Assembly: GCF_030409225.1 (NCBI RefSeq)
Contig: NZ_JAUFPK010000001.1
Coordinates: 740,191 to 804,190 of the forward strand
Source of the DNA: Aquisalimonas lutea
GTDB lineage: Bacteria; Pseudomonadota; Gammaproteobacteria; Nitrococcales; Aquisalimonadaceae
Length of the DNA: 64,000 nucleotides
Direction: 5' to 3'
Position numbers and translations under genes: made by a program
The notes under the pieces: model-generated
The model's database searches: none
What the model was told of the DNA's origin: nothing
Seen by the model: the letters and a program-made list of their open reading frames with translations, nothing else
Shown: positions 34,339-46,939 of the stretch, piece by piece
How positions within the stretch are numbered: the first letter of the stretch is position 1
How the letters are laid out: each line of letters begins with the position of its first letter

Positions 34339-34752
34339 ATGTTTGATTTCAGCTTTCCGGAACTGCTCCTGATTCTGGTGGTTGCCCTCGTGGTGATCGG
34401 CCCGGAGCGCTTGCCGCGGGTGGCCCGGACCATGGGCTTCTGGGTCGGGCGCGCCCGGTCGGTGTTCAATTCGGTCAAGCGGGACGTGGAGCGCGAGGTG
34501 CGCCTGGACGAGCTCAAGCAGGCCGAGCGGGACTTCCGCAAGGACACGGATCTCGGGCTCGACCAGGACGTCATGAAGGGAACCGAGGGCCGTTCCGCCC
34601 GGCGCGGCAGCGGGGGCGCCCGGACGCGCGGGGACTCCGGCGCGGCCGGCGCGCGGCCGTCCATCGCGGATGATGGTGGTGGCGGGTCCGCCGCGGACAG
34701 CAGCGCGGGCAGTACCGGCGAAGGCAGGCAGGGCGACGATGGCAATACCTGA
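34339..34752 (+). CDS. tatB: Twin-arginine translocase subunit TatB
   Basis: Works with TatC to bind twin-arginine signal peptides. The 137 residues begin MFDFSFPELLLILVVALVVIG, with the TatB-typical Glu in the short N-terminus and the ERLPRV hinge, then a longer amphipathic helix and a Gly/Ser/Asp-rich disordered tail. The ATG at 34339 opens on this conserved start. It overlaps tatC by 14 bases; the 132-base gap from tatA holds only GC-rich potential hairpins. Confidence 0.95.
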   Translation: MFDFSFPELLLILVVALVVIGPERLPRVARTMGFWVGRARSVFNSVKRDVEREVRLDELKQAERDFRKDTDLGLDQDVMKGTEGRSARRGSGGARTRGDSGAAGARPSIADDGGGGSAADSSAGSTGEGRQGDDGNT

Positions 34753-35500
34753 GTTCGACGAGGATCGCCCCTTCCTCAGCCACCTGCTGGAGCTGCGCTC
34801 GCGCCTGATGCGCGCCCTGGGGGCCACCCTGGTGGCCTTCCTGTGCATCTATCCCTTCTACGACACGCTGTTCACGTTCGTGGCAACGCCCCTGCGGCGG
34901 GTGCTGCCGGAGGGGGAGCTGCTGGCCGTCCAGGTGGCGTCGCCGTTTCTCATCCCCATGAAGCTGTCGCTGGTGGCCGCCCTGTTCGTGGCCATGCCGT
35001 ACCTGCTCTACCAGCTCTGGGCGTTCGTCGCGCCGGGGCTCTATCGCCACGAGCGCACGCTGGTGTGGCCGCTGCTGATCTCCAGCACGCTGCTGTTCTA
35101 CCTGGGGGCGGTGTTCGCCTACTTCGTGGTGCTGCCGCTGGTGTTCCCGTTCTTCGCCGGCGTGACGCCGCTGGGCGTGAACTACCAGCCGGATATCAGC
35201 GAGTACCTGAATTTCGTGCTGACCATGCTGGTGGTCTTCGGCCTCGCCTTCGAGGTGCCCATCGCCACCATGCTGCTGATCCGCACCGGGGCGACCAGCC
35301 GGGATGCGCTGGCCGCCAAGCGACCCTACGTGATCGTGGCCGCGTTCGCGGTCGGCATGCTGCTGACGCCGCCGGACATCATCTCCCAGGTGATGCTCGC
35401 CATTCCCGTGTGGCTGCTCTTCGAGCTGGGCCTGTGGCTGTCGCGCTGGTACGGCATCCAGGCGCCCGAGGAGCGGTCCGACGAGAACCGGGACGAGTGA
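34739..35500 (+). CDS. tatC: Twin-arginine translocase subunit TatC
   Basis: Core receptor for twin-arginine signal peptides. The 253 residues form six membrane helices, with the conserved cytoplasmic start FLSHLLELRSRLMRAL containing the signal-binding Glu, and FAYFVVLPLVFPFF in the second half. The ATG at 34739 lies within the end of tatB; an upstream in-frame start would give 23 residues of antisense-like sequence. The second copy of RptC begins 24 bases after the stop. Confidence 0.97.
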   Translation: MAIPEFDEDRPFLSHLLELRSRLMRALGATLVAFLCIYPFYDTLFTFVATPLRRVLPEGELLAVQVASPFLIPMKLSLVAALFVAMPYLLYQLWAFVAPGLYRHERTLVWPLLISSTLLFYLGAVFAYFVVLPLVFPFFAGVTPLGVNYQPDISEYLNFVLTMLVVFGLAFEVPIATMLLIRTGATSRDALAAKRPYVIVAAFAVGMLLTPPDIISQVMLAIPVWLLFELGLWLSRWYGIQAPEERSDENRDE

Positions 35501-35523
35501 GTGGCTCGCGTCGCGTCCCGTAG

Positions 35524-35630
35524 GCGGCGTTGCCGGCCCTCGCCGTAGGGCACTCTACGCCGTCGGGCCGACGGCCTTGCCTCAGCGGCCCGGAGAACAG
35601 GCAAAATCCGACGAATTCGGGTTACAGGAC
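35524..35630 (+). repeat. RptC copy 2: 107-base interspersed repeat
   Basis: Gapless match to 18104-18210. The shared palindrome is at 35559-35575. The segment CGTAGGGCACTCTACG (35544-35559) forms a five-pair hairpin; in copy 1 the third pair changes from T-A to C-G. It fills the space between tatC and the convergent PilZ-like gene. Confidence 0.85.
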
Positions 35631-35632
35631 AA

Positions 35633-37411
35633 CTAGCCGCCGGTAACGGGCTGGTAGCGGAACTGCGTGTAGTGGCGGGTGCTCTCCACGGTTTCCGTGA
35701 GCTGGACGTGAATCACGAGCTCGCCCAGGTTCAGGGCGAGCCGGGTGCCGACGTCGTAGACATTGGCCGGCGTGATCAGGGTCGCCGCGGCCGCCAGCGG
35801 GTTGACCCGGGGGACGATCAGGGTGCGCAGGTAGTCGGAGCCCGCACCCGGGCCGCTCTCGGCCTTGCTCGCCGCGGCATGGCCGTCGTCGGCCAGGAAC
35901 TCGACGCCCAGTTCCAGCCCGCGCTCGGGGCGGGTGCGCAACCAGCGGATGGTGGCGAGACGCCACTGCCCGGGCTCCTGCCCGGCGCCGGGCTCGCTGT
36001 AGGCCACCAGCTCCCCGACGCGCGTGCGCAGAGGGCATTCCCTGGGCTGGAACAGGGCCATTCCCCCGGAGCTCGCGTTCTTGCGGCTGAAGGTCACCCC
36101 GGCGATGGCCTCCGGCTCCCCGGTGTCGTCGTCGGCGGCTTCGACCTCTACCCGGTGGGCGCGCGCCCAGATGTCGTCCGCTTCGGCGTCGAAGGCCCGG
36201 AACTCCGCGTTGCGTCGGCCCGCATTGCCGGGATGCTGAATCCACTCGTCCCCGGCCAGCTCCAGGCCTTCCCGCCCGCGGGACGCTTCGGCGAGCTTCC
36301 GCCGCCACCGGAGTTCGTCCGCCTCCGGCAGGAACGGGCGCTGGCCGTTGAGCACGTAGTGGCAGCGCACGAGCCCGTCGACGAGGGTCACGCGCGCCAT
36401 GGTCGAATGGCGGGCCGTGGTACGCTCCTGGCGCCCGCCCAGGGCGTTCTGGAAGCGCAGGTACATGTTCCGCTGCATCCGCAGCGACAGGGCGCCGGAA
36501 TGGCGGCTGCGGCGCAGCTCGTCGTCGAGGCGCGCGACCTGCCCGTCGAGGGTGCTCACCAGCTGCTCGAGATCCAGCACGCGCGGCTCCGCCAGGGGGA
36601 GTTGCCGGCGCTGCTGCTGCGCCAGATAGCGCGGCGGGAAGTCCGAGTCCAGGTCCACCACGAAGCGGCCGGCAAGCGGCGTTCCGGGCCCGGTTTGGTC
36701 CAGGCGCGTGAAATGCGCCCAGCGCCCGATCCGCCGATACAGCTCTTCGGCTTCTCCCTGCATGAGGTGATAGGGATTGGCCAGCGCGAGAATCACGATG
36801 CGCAGATAGGCCTGCTTGACGGACAGGGCGGTCTCGTCGCTGTCGGGCTCGCCCTCGATGGGCAGCGCCTGCAGGCGCAATGCCTCGGCGTTCGCGTACA
36901 GGGTATGCAGGGTACGCCAGAACCCCTGGGGCTCCGGTGCATGAACCCGGTAGGCCTCCAGCAGGGCGCGGCCCTGGGCGAGCAGCGCTCGCTGGGTGGC
37001 GACCAGGAGATGCCTCCTGGGGTCGCCGCCCGCGGGGCGGTTCGCCAGGGCGCCGTTCACCGCATGCCGGAAGGCGATGGTCAGCTCGTTGTACAGCTGC
37101 TGGACCATCCCGGCACGCTGTTCCTCGCTGCCGTTCAGGGGCAGTGCCGCATTCCGGTACTGGCGGACCAGGGCTTCGCTGACGTCGTTGACCACCGGCC
37201 GCATCAGCTCGGCGACCCGGTAGCGCGAGCTCTTCCGCAGCGGGCTGCGGTTGCTGTCATGGAGGGCATTCAGCACGGCGGTGGCGCATGCATCCGGATT
37301 GCCCCGCGGCAGCTGCTCCAGCCAGTCGGCGATTCCCCCCGGAGACCGGTCGGTGAACGTACCGCTGCCGGCCTGCATCTCGGGTACTTTCAGCGGCGTA
37401 GGACTTACCAT
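35633..37411 (-). CDS. PilZ-like domain protein, possible c-di-GMP effector
   Basis: About 592 residues, soluble, no signal peptide. The N-terminal part has IADWLEQLPRGNPDACATAVLNALHDSNRS, a helical module seen in large PilZ proteins of gammaproteobacteria and shown here only in fragments WLEQLPRGNP and LNALHDSNR. The C-terminal third has a degenerate PilZ signature: RKNASSGGMAL in place of (D/N)xSxxG, followed by a WRLATIRWLR strand and GLELGVEFL. An obvious RxxxR c-di-GMP motif was not found, so ligand binding is uncertain. The ATG at 37411 is a choice between two; neither has a strong ribosome site. Convergent with tatC, divergent from sucA. Confidence 0.75.
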   Translation of the reverse strand: MVSPTPLKVPEMQAGSGTFTDRSPGGIADWLEQLPRGNPDACATAVLNALHDSNRSPLRKSSRYRVAELMRPVVNDVSEALVRQYRNAALPLNGSEEQRAGMVQQLYNELTIAFRHAVNGALANRPAGGDPRRHLLVATQRALLAQGRALLEAYRVHAPEPQGFWRTLHTLYANAEALRLQALPIEGEPDSDETALSVKQAYLRIVILALANPYHLMQGEAEELYRRIGRWAHFTRLDQTGPGTPLAGRFVVDLDSDFPPRYLAQQQRRQLPLAEPRVLDLEQLVSTLDGQVARLDDELRRSRHSGALSLRMQRNMYLRFQNALGGRQERTTARHSTMARVTLVDGLVRCHYVLNGQRPFLPEADELRWRRKLAEASRGREGLELAGDEWIQHPGNAGRRNAEFRAFDAEADDIWARAHRVEVEAADDDTGEPEAIAGVTFSRKNASSGGMALFQPRECPLRTRVGELVAYSEPGAGQEPGQWRLATIRWLRTRPERGLELGVEFLADDGHAAASKAESGPGAGSDYLRTLIVPRVNPLAAAATLITPANVYDVGTRLALNLGELVIHVQLTETVESTRHYTQFRYQPVTGG

Positions 37412-37817
37412 GAGTGATACCGCGCCATTCCCTGCGCGGCACATTACCACATGTCCGCCGGTGCAAGGCACGAGCTCCGGCGTCGCGAAGCGTGCACGGC
37501 GGTTGCTTTGGGGTGGTGGACCGCGTTACTTTGACGGCACTGACGGTCGCGGGCGTGAAAACTGACTACCTAGTAAGTTTTTCGGTTTCGAGTGGTCAGG
37601 CGCGGCGCGACGCGGTAAGGTTCTTCGGGAACTGCATGACACGACCCCCCGGGAGGTGGGTGGCGCCCATGGGACACCCCTCACAGTGCATGCCCTGCCA
37701 GGGAGCCTCGGTGTTCGGTGATTCATCCGGGCCGGATGATCGGGAACGGGCCGTATCCTTCCGCGAAAGCGCCTCCCCCGCCGTCTCCAGACGCACCGAC
37801 GGAAAAGGTGATACGCA
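37412..37817. promoter_or_regulatory. Divergent regulatory region between the PilZ-like gene and sucA
   Basis: No credible gene in these 406 bases. The most regular element is TCATCCGGGCCGGATGA at 37723-37739, a 17-base palindrome 79 bases upstream of sucA that could be an operator. The run TAGTAAGTTTTTCGG near 37570 is AT-richer than its surroundings, but no full promoter was convincing. Confidence 0.4.
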
Positions 37818-40649
37818 ATGAAAGGCGACTTCCAGAAGCTGCAGCGCAGCTCCTACCTCGCGGGCGGGAATGCCGCGTTCATCGAGAACCTCTACGAGCA
37901 GTACCTGCGGGACGCCTCCCAGGTTCCCCAGGAGTGGCGCGCCTACTTCCAGGGGCTGGAGGCGGCCGAGCCGCGGCAGGTCAAGGAAGTCCCGCACAGC
38001 CAGGTCCGCGAGGAGTTCGCACGGCTGTCCCGGCACAACGGCAACGGCGCGGCCGCGGCGGTCAGCGGCGGCGCCCTGTCGCCGGATGCGGCGGAGAAGC
38101 AGGCCGCGGTGCTGCGCCTGATCAACGCCTGGCGCGTGCGCGGACACCAGAAAGCGAACCTGGACCCCCTGGACCTGCGCGAGACCCACGAGGTGCCGGA
38201 CCTGGATCCCGCCTTCCACAACCTCACCGAGGCGGACATGGACGCGGAGTTCAATACCGGCTCCCTGTTCACCGCCGACCGGATGAAGCTGCGCGACATC
38301 ATCGCCTTCCTCAAGGAGACCTACGGCGGCACCATCGGCTCCGAGTACATGCACATCACCGACACCCGCGAGAAGCGCTGGATCCAGGAGCGCCTGGAGC
38401 GGGTCCAGGGCCGCCCCGACCTGCGGCCGGACCAGCGGCGCAGCATCCTCGAGCGGCTGTCGGCGGCCGAGGGGATCGAGAAGTACCTGCATTCCAAGTA
38501 CGTCGGCCAGAAGCGCTTCTCGCTGGAAGGCGGCGAGTCCCTCATCCCGCTGCTCGACGAGCTGATCCAGCACAGCGGCGGCCAGGGCGTGAAGGAGCTG
38601 GTGCTGGGCATGGCCCACCGGGGCCGGCTTAACGTCCTGATCAACATCCTGGGCAAGTCGCCGGCGGACCTGTTCCAGGAGTTCGAGGGCACCTTCAACG
38701 TGGAGAACGCCGGCTCCGGCGACGTGAAGTACCACCTGGGCTATTCCTCGGACATCCAGACCCCCGGCGGCGCGCTGCACCTTGCCCTGGCGTTCAACCC
38801 GTCGCACCTGGAGATCGTCAATCCGGTGGTGGAGGGCTCCTGCCGGGCGCGCATGCAGCGTCGCCACGACCGCATGGGCGAGGAGGTGCTGCCGGTGCTG
38901 ATCCACGGGGACGCCGCGTTCGCCGGCCAGGGCGTGATCATGGAGACATTCCAGCTGTCCCAGGCGCGGGGCTTCTATACCGGCGGCACGGTCCACGTGA
39001 TCATCAACAACCAGATCGGGTTCACGACGTCCAACCCCCTGGACTCCCGGTCGACGCTGTACTGCACCGAGGTGGCGAAGATGGTGCAGGCACCCATCTT
39101 CCACGTGAACGGGGACGATCCCGAGGCGGTGGTCTTCGTCACCCAGCTGGCGCTGGACTTCCGCGAGCGCTTCCGCAAGGACGTGGTGATCGACGTGATC
39201 TGCTACCGCCGGCACGGCCACAACGAGGCCGACGAGCCCGCGGCGACGCAGCCCATGATGTACAGCAAGATCAAGCAGCACCCCACGGTCCGCAAGCTCT
39301 ACGCCAAGCGCCTGACGGAGCAGCAGGTCATCGCCGAGGAGGACCTGGAGACCATCAGCCGCGACTACCGCGACGCACTGGACAACGAGGAGGTGGTCGC
39401 GCCCCATATCCTCACCGGCGTGCGCAACGACTACGCCGTGGACTGGGATACCTATTTCCAGGGCAACTGGGACGACCCGGTGGATACCACCCTGGCTCCC
39501 CAGACCCTGCGGGAGCTCAATGAGACCCTGCAGCAGCTGCCCGACCGGTTCGAGCTCAACCCCCGGGTCGCGGGCATCATGGAGAGCCGCCGCAAGATGG
39601 GCGCCGGGGCCCTGGCCATGGACTGGGGCTTCGCCGAGACCATGGCCTACGCCGGCCTGCTGCGGGAGGGCTACAAGGTACGCCTCACCGGCCAGGACAG
39701 CGGCCGCGGGACGTTCTCGCACCGCCATGCGGTGCTCCACAACGCCCAGGACGGCACCACCTACGTGCCCCTGAAGAACGTCACCACGGAGCCGGAAGAC
39801 TTCGTCATCATCGACTCGCTGCTGTCCGAGGAGGCGGTGCTGGGCTTCGAGTACGGCTACGCCAGCAACGACCCCCGCACCATGGTGATCTGGGAGGCCC
39901 AGTTCGGCGACTTCGTCAACGGCGCCCAGGTGGTCATCGACCAGTTCATCACCTCGGGCGAGACCAAGTGGGGCCGCCTGGCCGGGCTGACCCTGTACCT
40001 GCCCCACGGCTACGAGGGCCAGGGCCCGGAGCATTCCTCGGCCCGGCTGGAGCGCTTCCTGCAGCTGTGCGCGGACCACAACATCCAGGTGTGCGTGCCG
40101 ACCACGCCGGCGCAGTTCTTCCACATGATCCGCCGGCAGCAACTGCGCAGCTACCGCAAGCCCCTGGTGGTGATGACGCCCAAGAGCCTGCTGCGCCACA
40201 AGCTCTCCACCTCGGCGCTGGAGAATCTCACCGAGGGGCACTTCCACAACGTCATCGACGAGATCGACGACATCAAGGTCAAGGACGTCAGCAAGGTCAT
40301 CCTGTGCAGCGGCAAGGTGTACTACGACCTGCTCACCGAGCGCCGGAACCGGGAGCTCAAGGACATCGCCATTGTCCGCATCGAGCAGCTCTACCCGTTC
40401 CCGGAGAAGGATCTCACGGCGCTGCTGCGGCGTCGCTACGGCAAGGCGAAGACCATCGTCTGGTGCCAGGAGGAGCCCAAGAACCAGGGCGCCTGGTACT
40501 CGACCCAGCACCACTTCCGCCGCTGCATGAAGGAAGGCCAGGAGCTGCACTACGCCGGGCGCGAGGCGTCCGCATCCCCCGCCGTGGGGTATCCGCGGAT
40601 CCATCACGAGCAGCAGCGGAAACTGGTCGACGAGGCGCTCACGCTGTGA
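37818..40649 (+). CDS. sucA: 2-oxoglutarate dehydrogenase E1
   Basis: ThDP-dependent decarboxylation of 2-oxoglutarate in the TCA cycle. The 943 residues start with the family N-terminus [20 protein letters not shown], followed by [23 protein letters not shown] (ThDP/Mg2+ binding) and [10 protein letters not shown], and the C-terminal transketolase-like half with [15 protein letters not shown]. Full length for the family. First gene of sucA-sucB-lpd; the ATG follows AAAAGGTGATACGCA. The succinate dehydrogenase genes usually upstream in enterics are not here; instead a PilZ-like gene is divergent. Confidence 0.98.
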   Translation: MKGDFQKLQRSSYLAGGNAAFIENLYEQYLRDASQVPQEWRAYFQGLEAAEPRQVKEVPHSQVREEFARLSRHNGNGAAAAVSGGALSPDAAEKQAAVLRLINAWRVRGHQKANLDPLDLRETHEVPDLDPAFHNLTEADMDAEFNTGSLFTADRMKLRDIIAFLKETYGGTIGSEYMHITDTREKRWIQERLERVQGRPDLRPDQRRSILERLSAAEGIEKYLHSKYVGQKRFSLEGGESLIPLLDELIQHSGGQGVKELVLGMAHRGRLNVLINILGKSPADLFQEFEGTFNVENAGSGDVKYHLGYSSDIQTPGGALHLALAFNPSHLEIVNPVVEGSCRARMQRRHDRMGEEVLPVLIHGDAAFAGQGVIMETFQLSQARGFYTGGTVHVIINNQIGFTTSNPLDSRSTLYCTEVAKMVQAPIFHVNGDDPEAVVFVTQLALDFRERFRKDVVIDVICYRRHGHNEADEPAATQPMMYSKIKQHPTVRKLYAKRLTEQQVIAEEDLETISRDYRDALDNEEVVAPHILTGVRNDYAVDWDTYFQGNWDDPVDTTLAPQTLRELNETLQQLPDRFELNPRVAGIMESRRKMGAGALAMDWGFAETMAYAGLLREGYKVRLTGQDSGRGTFSHRHAVLHNAQDGTTYVPLKNVTTEPEDFVIIDSLLSEEAVLGFEYGYASNDPRTMVIWEAQFGDFVNGAQVVIDQFITSGETKWGRLAGLTLYLPHGYEGQGPEHSSARLERFLQLCADHNIQVCVPTTPAQFFHMIRRQQLRSYRKPLVVMTPKSLLRHKLSTSALENLTEGHFHNVIDEIDDIKVKDVSKVILCSGKVYYDLLTERRNRELKDIAIVRIEQLYPFPEKDLTALLRRRYGKAKTIVWCQEEPKNQGAWYSTQHHFRRCMKEGQELHYAGREASASPAVGYPRIHHEQQRKLVDEALTL

Positions 40650-40776
40650 CAGCGCTCCTGGCCCCTGCCTGCTACGCTTCTCCAGCGGGCAGACCACGCA
40701 CAACCAGGGTCGCCTGCATGCGCCGCGGCCCTGCCCCGTCCCCGGGAACCGGAAGCAAAAACAAGCGAGGCACTGG

Positions 40777-43557
<2,781 letters not shown>

Positions 43558-43794
43558 GCCGGGACGGCCGCGTGCCGGGCCCGTTGCGGACCGGCGCGCG
43601 GCCACGTTGCCAATCGTGCCGCGCGGGCAGTATTGAAATATCAAAGGCTGCCCGGGCGGGGATCGGTCCCGCTCACCGGCCTGCGGCCGCCCGTGTGCCC
43701 GGTTTTCCGCAGTAACATGCTGTTCCGGCGGGGTTTTGGGAACGCCTTTGCGCGTGGGGTAAACTGACGAACCGCCACGGTTCAGGGGGAGAAG

Positions 43795-44793
43795 ATGAGT
43801 TCGTTCAAGGCGTTGCGCATTCACCAGGCCGACGGGGGCGTAACCGCACGGGTCGAGGACATCACGCTGGACGATCTCTCCGAAGGTGCGGTGGAGATCC
43901 GCAGCGCCTGGTCCGGCATCAATTTCAAGGATGCCCTGGCGGTGACCGGCGCCGGCAAGATCGCCCGCAAGTTCCCTCTGGTTGCCGGCATCGATGTCGC
44001 CGGGACCGTGGAGACCTCCGAGGATCCCCGCTACAAGCCGGGCCAGCCGGTGCTGGTCACCGGCTGGGGCATGGGCGAGACCCACGACGGCGGCTATGCC
44101 GAGCGCACGCGCGTCCACGGCGACTGGGTCGTGCCGCTGCCCGACGAGCTGGATCTGCGCCGGGCGATGCTGGTGGGCACGGCCGGCTTCACCGCGGCCA
44201 TGGCCCTGGTCCGCATGGAGCAAAACGGCCAGCGCCCCGAGCAGGGGCCGGTGGTGGTCACGGGCGCCAGCGGCGGGGTCGGCAGCTTCGCCACGCGCCT
44301 TCTCAGCCGCGCCGGATACGAGGTCACGGCCATGACCGGCAAGGCCGACGCGGCCGACTACCTGCGCTCCCTGGGCGCTGCCTCGATCCTCGATCCCGCG
44401 GATGTGGACTACGGCAAGCGGCCGCTGGAGAAGGCGCAGTGGGCCGGTGCGGTCGACGCCCTGGGCGGCGAGACGCTGACCTGGCTGACCCGGACCGTGA
44501 AGCCCTTCGGCAACATCGCCGCCATCGGCCTGGCCCAGGGAACGGACCTGCAGACCACGGTGCTGCCGTTCATCCTGCGGGGCGCCAGCCTGCTCGGCAT
44601 CGACTCGGTCTATTGTCCTGTCACGCTGCGGCTGAAGATCTGGGAGCGGGCCGCGCAGCTGCTGCGCGACGAGGACTTCGACACCATCTGCCACAGCGAG
44701 CTGGGGCTGGATGATGTTCCCCGCGCCTGCGCCGAGCTGCTGGACCGCAGGGTCCGGGGCCGGATGCTGGTGCGCCTCAGCGGAGAGCAATGA
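43795..44793 (+). CDS. acuI: Acrylyl-CoA reductase (AcuI/YhdH family)
   Basis: NADPH-dependent reduction of the toxic electrophile acryloyl-CoA to propionyl-CoA. The 332-residue zinc-free medium-chain dehydrogenase has the AcuI/YhdH blocks [38 protein letters not shown] and the NADPH loop [12 protein letters not shown] (about 155-166). It stands one base before prpB, which strongly supports propionyl-CoA as the product. The gap 43558-43794 contains an AT-richer stretch and a weak promoter-like TTGGGA/TAAACT pair; no gene. GGGGGAGAAG precedes the ATG. Confidence 0.92.
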   Translation: MSSFKALRIHQADGGVTARVEDITLDDLSEGAVEIRSAWSGINFKDALAVTGAGKIARKFPLVAGIDVAGTVETSEDPRYKPGQPVLVTGWGMGETHDGGYAERTRVHGDWVVPLPDELDLRRAMLVGTAGFTAAMALVRMEQNGQRPEQGPVVVTGASGGVGSFATRLLSRAGYEVTAMTGKADAADYLRSLGAASILDPADVDYGKRPLEKAQWAGAVDALGGETLTWLTRTVKPFGNIAAIGLAQGTDLQTTVLPFILRGASLLGIDSVYCPVTLRLKIWERAAQLLRDEDFDTICHSELGLDDVPRACAELLDRRVRGRMLVRLSGEQ

Positions 44794-44794
44794 C

Positions 44795-45679
44795 ATGAGC
44801 GAGACCAACACCGCCGGCGCCCGTTTCCGCGCCGCCCTGCAGGCGGAGCGGCCGCTGCAGATCGCCGGAACCATCAACGCCTATTCGGCCCTGCTGGCCC
44901 AGCGGGCCGGCTTCCGCGCCATCTACCTGTCCGGCGGCGGCGTCGCCAATGCCTCCTACGGGCTGCCCGATCTCGGCATCACCCAGCTGGCGGACGTCCT
45001 CGAGGACGCCCGGCGGATCACCGGCATTACCGATACACCGCTGCTGGTGGACGTGGATACGGGCTGGGGCAGCGCCTTCAACATCGCCCGTACGGTGCGC
45101 GAGATGGAGCGCGCCGGTGTCGCCGCCATCCACCTGGAGGACCAGGTGGCGGCCAAGCGCTGCGGGCACCGGCCCAACAAGGAGCTGGTCTCCCGGGACG
45201 AGATGGTGGACCGGGTCCGGGCCGGCGTGGACGCGCGCCGGGACGAGCAGTTCGTGTTCATGGCGCGCACCGATGCCTACGCCTCGGAGGGCATGGAAGC
45301 GGCGCTGGACCGGGCCAATGCCTACGTGGAGGCCGGCGCCGACATGATCTTCGCCGAGGCCCTGCACTCCCTGGACGAGTTCAAGGCGTTCGCGGACCGG
45401 GTGCCGGTCCCGGTTCTGGCCAACATCACCGAGTTCGGCCAGACGCCGCTGTTCACCACCGACGAGCTGCGGCAGGCCGGCGCCGGCATGGTTCTCTACC
45501 CGCTGTCGGCATTCCGGGCCATGAGCCGGGCCGCCGAGCAGGTATACGCCAGTATCCGCGCGAACGGCACCCAGTCCGGGGTGGTGGATACCATGCAGAC
45601 CCGGGCCGAGCTCTACGATGTCCTCGGCTACCACGCGTACGAGGAAAAGCTCGACGCCCTGTTCCGGAAGGACCAGTAA
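44795..45679 (+). CDS. prpB: 2-methylisocitrate lyase
   Basis: Cleaves 2-methylisocitrate to pyruvate and succinate, the last step of the methylcitrate cycle. The 294 residues have the isocitrate-lyase-superfamily motif K121-R-C123-G-H125, with Cys123 as catalytic residue, and the metal-binding [12 protein letters not shown]. Length matches E. coli PrpB. The ATG at 44795 overlaps the end of acuI by spacing of one base. Part of acuI-prpB-prpC-prpD. Confidence 0.96.
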   Translation: MSETNTAGARFRAALQAERPLQIAGTINAYSALLAQRAGFRAIYLSGGGVANASYGLPDLGITQLADVLEDARRITGITDTPLLVDVDTGWGSAFNIARTVREMERAGVAAIHLEDQVAAKRCGHRPNKELVSRDEMVDRVRAGVDARRDEQFVFMARTDAYASEGMEAALDRANAYVEAGADMIFAEALHSLDEFKAFADRVPVPVLANITEFGQTPLFTTDELRQAGAGMVLYPLSAFRAMSRAAEQVYASIRANGTQSGVVDTMQTRAELYDVLGYHAYEEKLDALFRKDQ

Positions 45680-45735
45680 TCCGGGCGGCTCCCGAGGGGG
45701 TTGCGGGAAGGTTAGTAACCACAGAGAGGCGGATC

Positions 45736-46863
45736 ATGACGGAGACAAAGCAAGGCGGGGCCGGACTGCGCGGGCAGACAGCCGGTGCGACGGCGCTGTG
45801 CACCGTGGGCCAGAAGGGGACGGGCCTGACCTATCGCGGCTACGACGTGCGCGATCTCGCGGACAACACCAGTTTCGAGGAGGTCGCCTACCTGATCCTC
45901 TACGGCGAGCTGCCCACGCGCAGCCAGCTCGACGCGTACATCAAGCGCCTCCAGGGCATGCGCCATCTGCCCGAGCCGGTGCGCGAGGTCCTGGAGCGCA
46001 TCCCGGCGGATGCCCACCCCATGGACGTCATGCGCACCGGCGCCTCGATGCTGGGCACCCTGGAGACCGAGACGGACTTCTCCCAGCAGTACGACGTCGC
46101 CGACCGCCTCCTGGCGGTGCTTCCCTCGGTGATTACCTACTGGTACCGCTACAGCCACGACGGCGTGCGCATCGACCCGAATACCGACGACGCCTCCATC
46201 GGTGGCCATTTTCTCCATTTGCTGCACGGCAGGCCCGCGACCCGGCTGCATGCGGACGTCATGAACGTCTCGCTGATCCTCTACGCCGAGCACGAGTTCA
46301 ACGCCTCCACGTTCACCGCGCGGGTATGCGCGTCGACGCTGTCGGACATGCACTCCTGCGTGACCGGCGCCATCGGCTCCCTGCGCGGCCCCCTGCACGG
46401 CGGCGCCAACGAGGCGGCCATGGCCATGATCGAGCAGTGGTCGTCGCCGGAAGAGGCGAAGCGCGAGCTCAAGGGCATGCTGGACCGCAAGGAGAAGGTC
46501 ATGGGGTTCGGCCACGCCATCTACCGCGAGTCGGATCCGCGTAACGCGGTGATCAAGGCGTGGTCGAAGAAGCTGGCCGACGATGTCGGCGACACCGTGC
46601 TCTACCCCGTAAGCGAAGCGGTGGAGCAGCTCATGTGGGACGAGAAGAGGCTGTTCGCCAACGCCGATTTCTATCACGCCTCCGCGTACCACTTCATGGG
46701 CATCCCCACCAAGCTGTTCACGCCGATCTTCGTCATGTCCCGGCTCACCGGCTGGGTCGCCCATGTCATGGAGCAGCGCGAGAACAACCGCATCATCCGG
46801 CCCAGCGCCGAGTACGTGGGCCCGGAGCTGCGCGAGGTCAAGCCCATCGACCAGCGCGGCTGA
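45736..46863 (+). CDS. prpC: 2-methylcitrate synthase
   Basis: Condenses propionyl-CoA with oxaloacetate. The 375-residue length is that of PrpC rather than the 430-residue hexameric citrate synthase. Catalytic histidines are in [13 protein letters not shown] and [15 protein letters not shown], and [13 protein letters not shown] is PrpC-like. AGAGAGGCGG precedes the ATG. The context between prpB and prpD supports methylcitrate over citrate synthesis. Confidence 0.95.
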   Translation: MTETKQGGAGLRGQTAGATALCTVGQKGTGLTYRGYDVRDLADNTSFEEVAYLILYGELPTRSQLDAYIKRLQGMRHLPEPVREVLERIPADAHPMDVMRTGASMLGTLETETDFSQQYDVADRLLAVLPSVITYWYRYSHDGVRIDPNTDDASIGGHFLHLLHGRPATRLHADVMNVSLILYAEHEFNASTFTARVCASTLSDMHSCVTGAIGSLRGPLHGGANEAAMAMIEQWSSPEEAKRELKGMLDRKEKVMGFGHAIYRESDPRNAVIKAWSKKLADDVGDTVLYPVSEAVEQLMWDEKRLFANADFYHASAYHFMGIPTKLFTPIFVMSRLTGWVAHVMEQRENNRIIRPSAEYVGPELREVKPIDQRG

Positions 46864-46881
46864 CCCGGACCGACCCCATGC

Positions 46882-46905
46882 GCGCCCGCCCGCGACGGCG
46901 GGCGC
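46882..46905 (+). other. Intercistronic hairpin between prpC and prpD
   Basis: GCGCCCGCC (46882-46890) pairs with GGCGGGCGC (46897-46905) around a six-base loop, 19 bases after the prpC stop. It could protect the upstream mRNA segment; no T-tract follows, so full termination is unlikely. Confidence 0.4.
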
Positions 46906-46939
46906 ACGCGACCCGGAACCCAATCAGGAGACCCGATCC

